Part shown: in pieces, positions 5,293-5,807 of the stretch
Layout of the letters: every line of letters begins with the position of its first letter
Numbering within the stretch: the stretch's first letter is position 1
Assembly (NCBI GenBank): GCA_002366995.1
Contig: DFCM01000122.1
Location: forward strand, 1 to 5,807
Direction: 5' to 3'
Length of the DNA: 5,807 nucleotides
Origin: a bacterium UBP3_UBA3054
Lineage (GTDB): Bacteria > Auribacterota > UBA3054
Notes under the pieces: generated by a model
What the model was told of the DNA's origin: nothing
Databases searched by the model: none
Seen by the model: only the letters and a program-made list of their open reading frames with translations
Translations under genes and position numbers: made by a program

Positions 5293-5297
5293 AGGAG
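5293..5297 (+). promoter_or_regulatory. Shine-Dalgarno of recA
   Basis: AGGAG lies 7 nt before the ATG at 5305 in the 20-nt gap between pncC and recA. No promoter hexamers, terminator or LexA-type box (CTGT-N8-ACAG or GAAC-N4-GTTC) was found in or just before this gap. Confidence 0.8.
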
Positions 5298-5304
5298 ATA
5301 AATT

Positions 5305-5807
5305 ATGGCAACAGCTGAAAAAAATGAAAAACTGAAGGCCTTGGAAGCTGCCATCGGACAGATCGAGAAGCAGTTCGGCCAGGGGTCGATCATGCGCCTC
5401 GGTGAAAACCATGTGGCTAACATTCCCGTCATCCCGACGGGCGCCCTGACGCTGGATCTGGCTCTGGGCGTGGGCGGCATCCCGAGAAGCAGGATCACGG
5501 AAGTCTACGGCCCCGAATCCAGCGGCAAGACCACTCTGGCTTTGAGCGTGGTAGCCAACGCCCAGAAGATGGGCGGCGTGGCGGCTTACATCGACGCCGA
5601 GCACGCGGTCGATCCCGGTTACGCCAGAAGAATAGGCGTCGACCTTGACAGCCTCCTTATTTCCCAGCCGGACTGCGGCGAGGACGCTTTGTCCATCGCC
5701 GAGACGCTCGTCCGCTCGAACGCCGTGGACGTCGTCGTTATCGACTCCGTGGCCGCTCTTGTCCCCAAGGCTGAGATCCAGGGCGAAATAGGCGATTCCT
5801 TCGTCGG
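5305..5807 (+). CDS. recA: Recombinase RecA, N-terminal half (runs off the window)
   Basis: About 167 codons are visible from the ATG at 5305 to the right edge. RecA forms ATP-dependent filaments on single-stranded DNA for homologous recombination and SOS induction. Seen: the N-terminal helix (EKLKALEAAIGQIEKQFGQGSIMRLG, in part 9-33), Walker A GPESSGKTT (69-77, catalytic Lys75), YIDAEHAVDP, the GEDALSIAETLVRS segment, Walker B VVVIDSVAALVPKAEI, and the start of loop 1 at GEIGDSFV. The match is continuous, without frameshift. One small oddity is Ser62 in GGIPRSRITEVYGPE, where most RecA proteins have Gly (PRGR or PKGR). The gene follows pncC after 20 nt and no separate promoter or LexA box was seen, so transcription from upstream is likely; an internal promoter inside pncC is not excluded. 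Confidence 0.97.
   Translation, partial: MATAEKNEKLKALEAAIGQIEKQFGQGSIMRLGENHVANIPVIPTGALTLDLALGVGGIPRSRITEVYGPESSGKTTLALSVVANAQKMGGVAAYIDAEHAVDPGYARRIGVDLDSLLISQPDCGEDALSIAETLVRSNAVDVVVIDSVAALVPKAEIQGEIGDSFV

Noticed and set aside
5285..5304. LexA/SOS box or terminator between pncC and recA
   Set aside because: The 20-nt gap holds only the Shine-Dalgarno; no CTGT-N8-ACAG or GAAC-N4-GTTC pattern and no stem-loop was found.
1..5807. CRISPR arrays, tRNA or rRNA genes, insertion sequences, phage genes
   Set aside because: No regularly spaced repeats, cloverleaf-like sequence, transposase or integrase motif, or terminal inverted repeats were recognised.

Overview
The window looks like a chromosomal segment of a diderm (Gram-negative-type) bacterium, probably an anaerobe, with mid-range GC by eye. 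The basis is a dolichol/undecaprenyl-phosphate-type glycosyltransferase, an O-antigen polymerase/ligase-like membrane protein with a large exported tail, and what looks like the short, anaerobe-type form of CstA. The phylum cannot be fixed from this sequence. Groups such as Synergistota or Elusimicrobiota would fit, but that is a guess. No rRNA, tRNA, CRISPR array, transposase or phage gene is visible.

Layout. The first 1531 bases hold a leftward two-gene unit: a family 2 glycosyltransferase (617-1531), followed after 8 nt by the first ~202 codons of a CstA-type transporter that runs off the left edge (608 to 1). A 161-bp AT-rich gap (1532-1692) separates this unit from a rightward series. 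The gap holds two divergent promoter candidates, A-tracts and a near-perfect 18-bp palindrome. The rightward series is an ECF-like sigma factor (1693-2235), an 846-aa Wzy/WaaL-like protein (2256-4796), a stand-alone CinA C-terminal-type nicotinamide-nucleotide amidase (PncC, 4793-5284, overlapping the previous stop as ATGATGA) and the first ~167 codons of recA (5305 to the right edge).

How the genes may work together. The glycosyltransferase would charge a polyprenyl-phosphate carrier with a sugar, and the Wzy/WaaL-like protein would polymerise or ligate lipid-linked glycans on the outer face of the inner membrane, so a surface-glycan theme spans the divergent promoter region. The sigma factor sits between them with no recognisable anti-sigma gene and may control one or both; this is inference. 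pncC-recA is a familiar housekeeping pair and appears to be attached to the end of the series by tight spacing. CstA (peptide or pyruvate uptake) is an odd partner for a glycosyltransferase.

Most interesting points: (1) the Wzy/WaaL-like protein ends in a tandem duplication of a probable exported beta-sandwich module, with six cysteines in the first copy and none in the second; (2) the position where a conserved His is expected in its periplasmic-loop motif is a Cys; (3) two TGnTATAAT extended -10 elements lie upstream of the two glycan genes, one so close to its gene that the transcript would be leaderless or nearly so; (4) an 18-bp palindrome abuts the glycosyltransferase -10.
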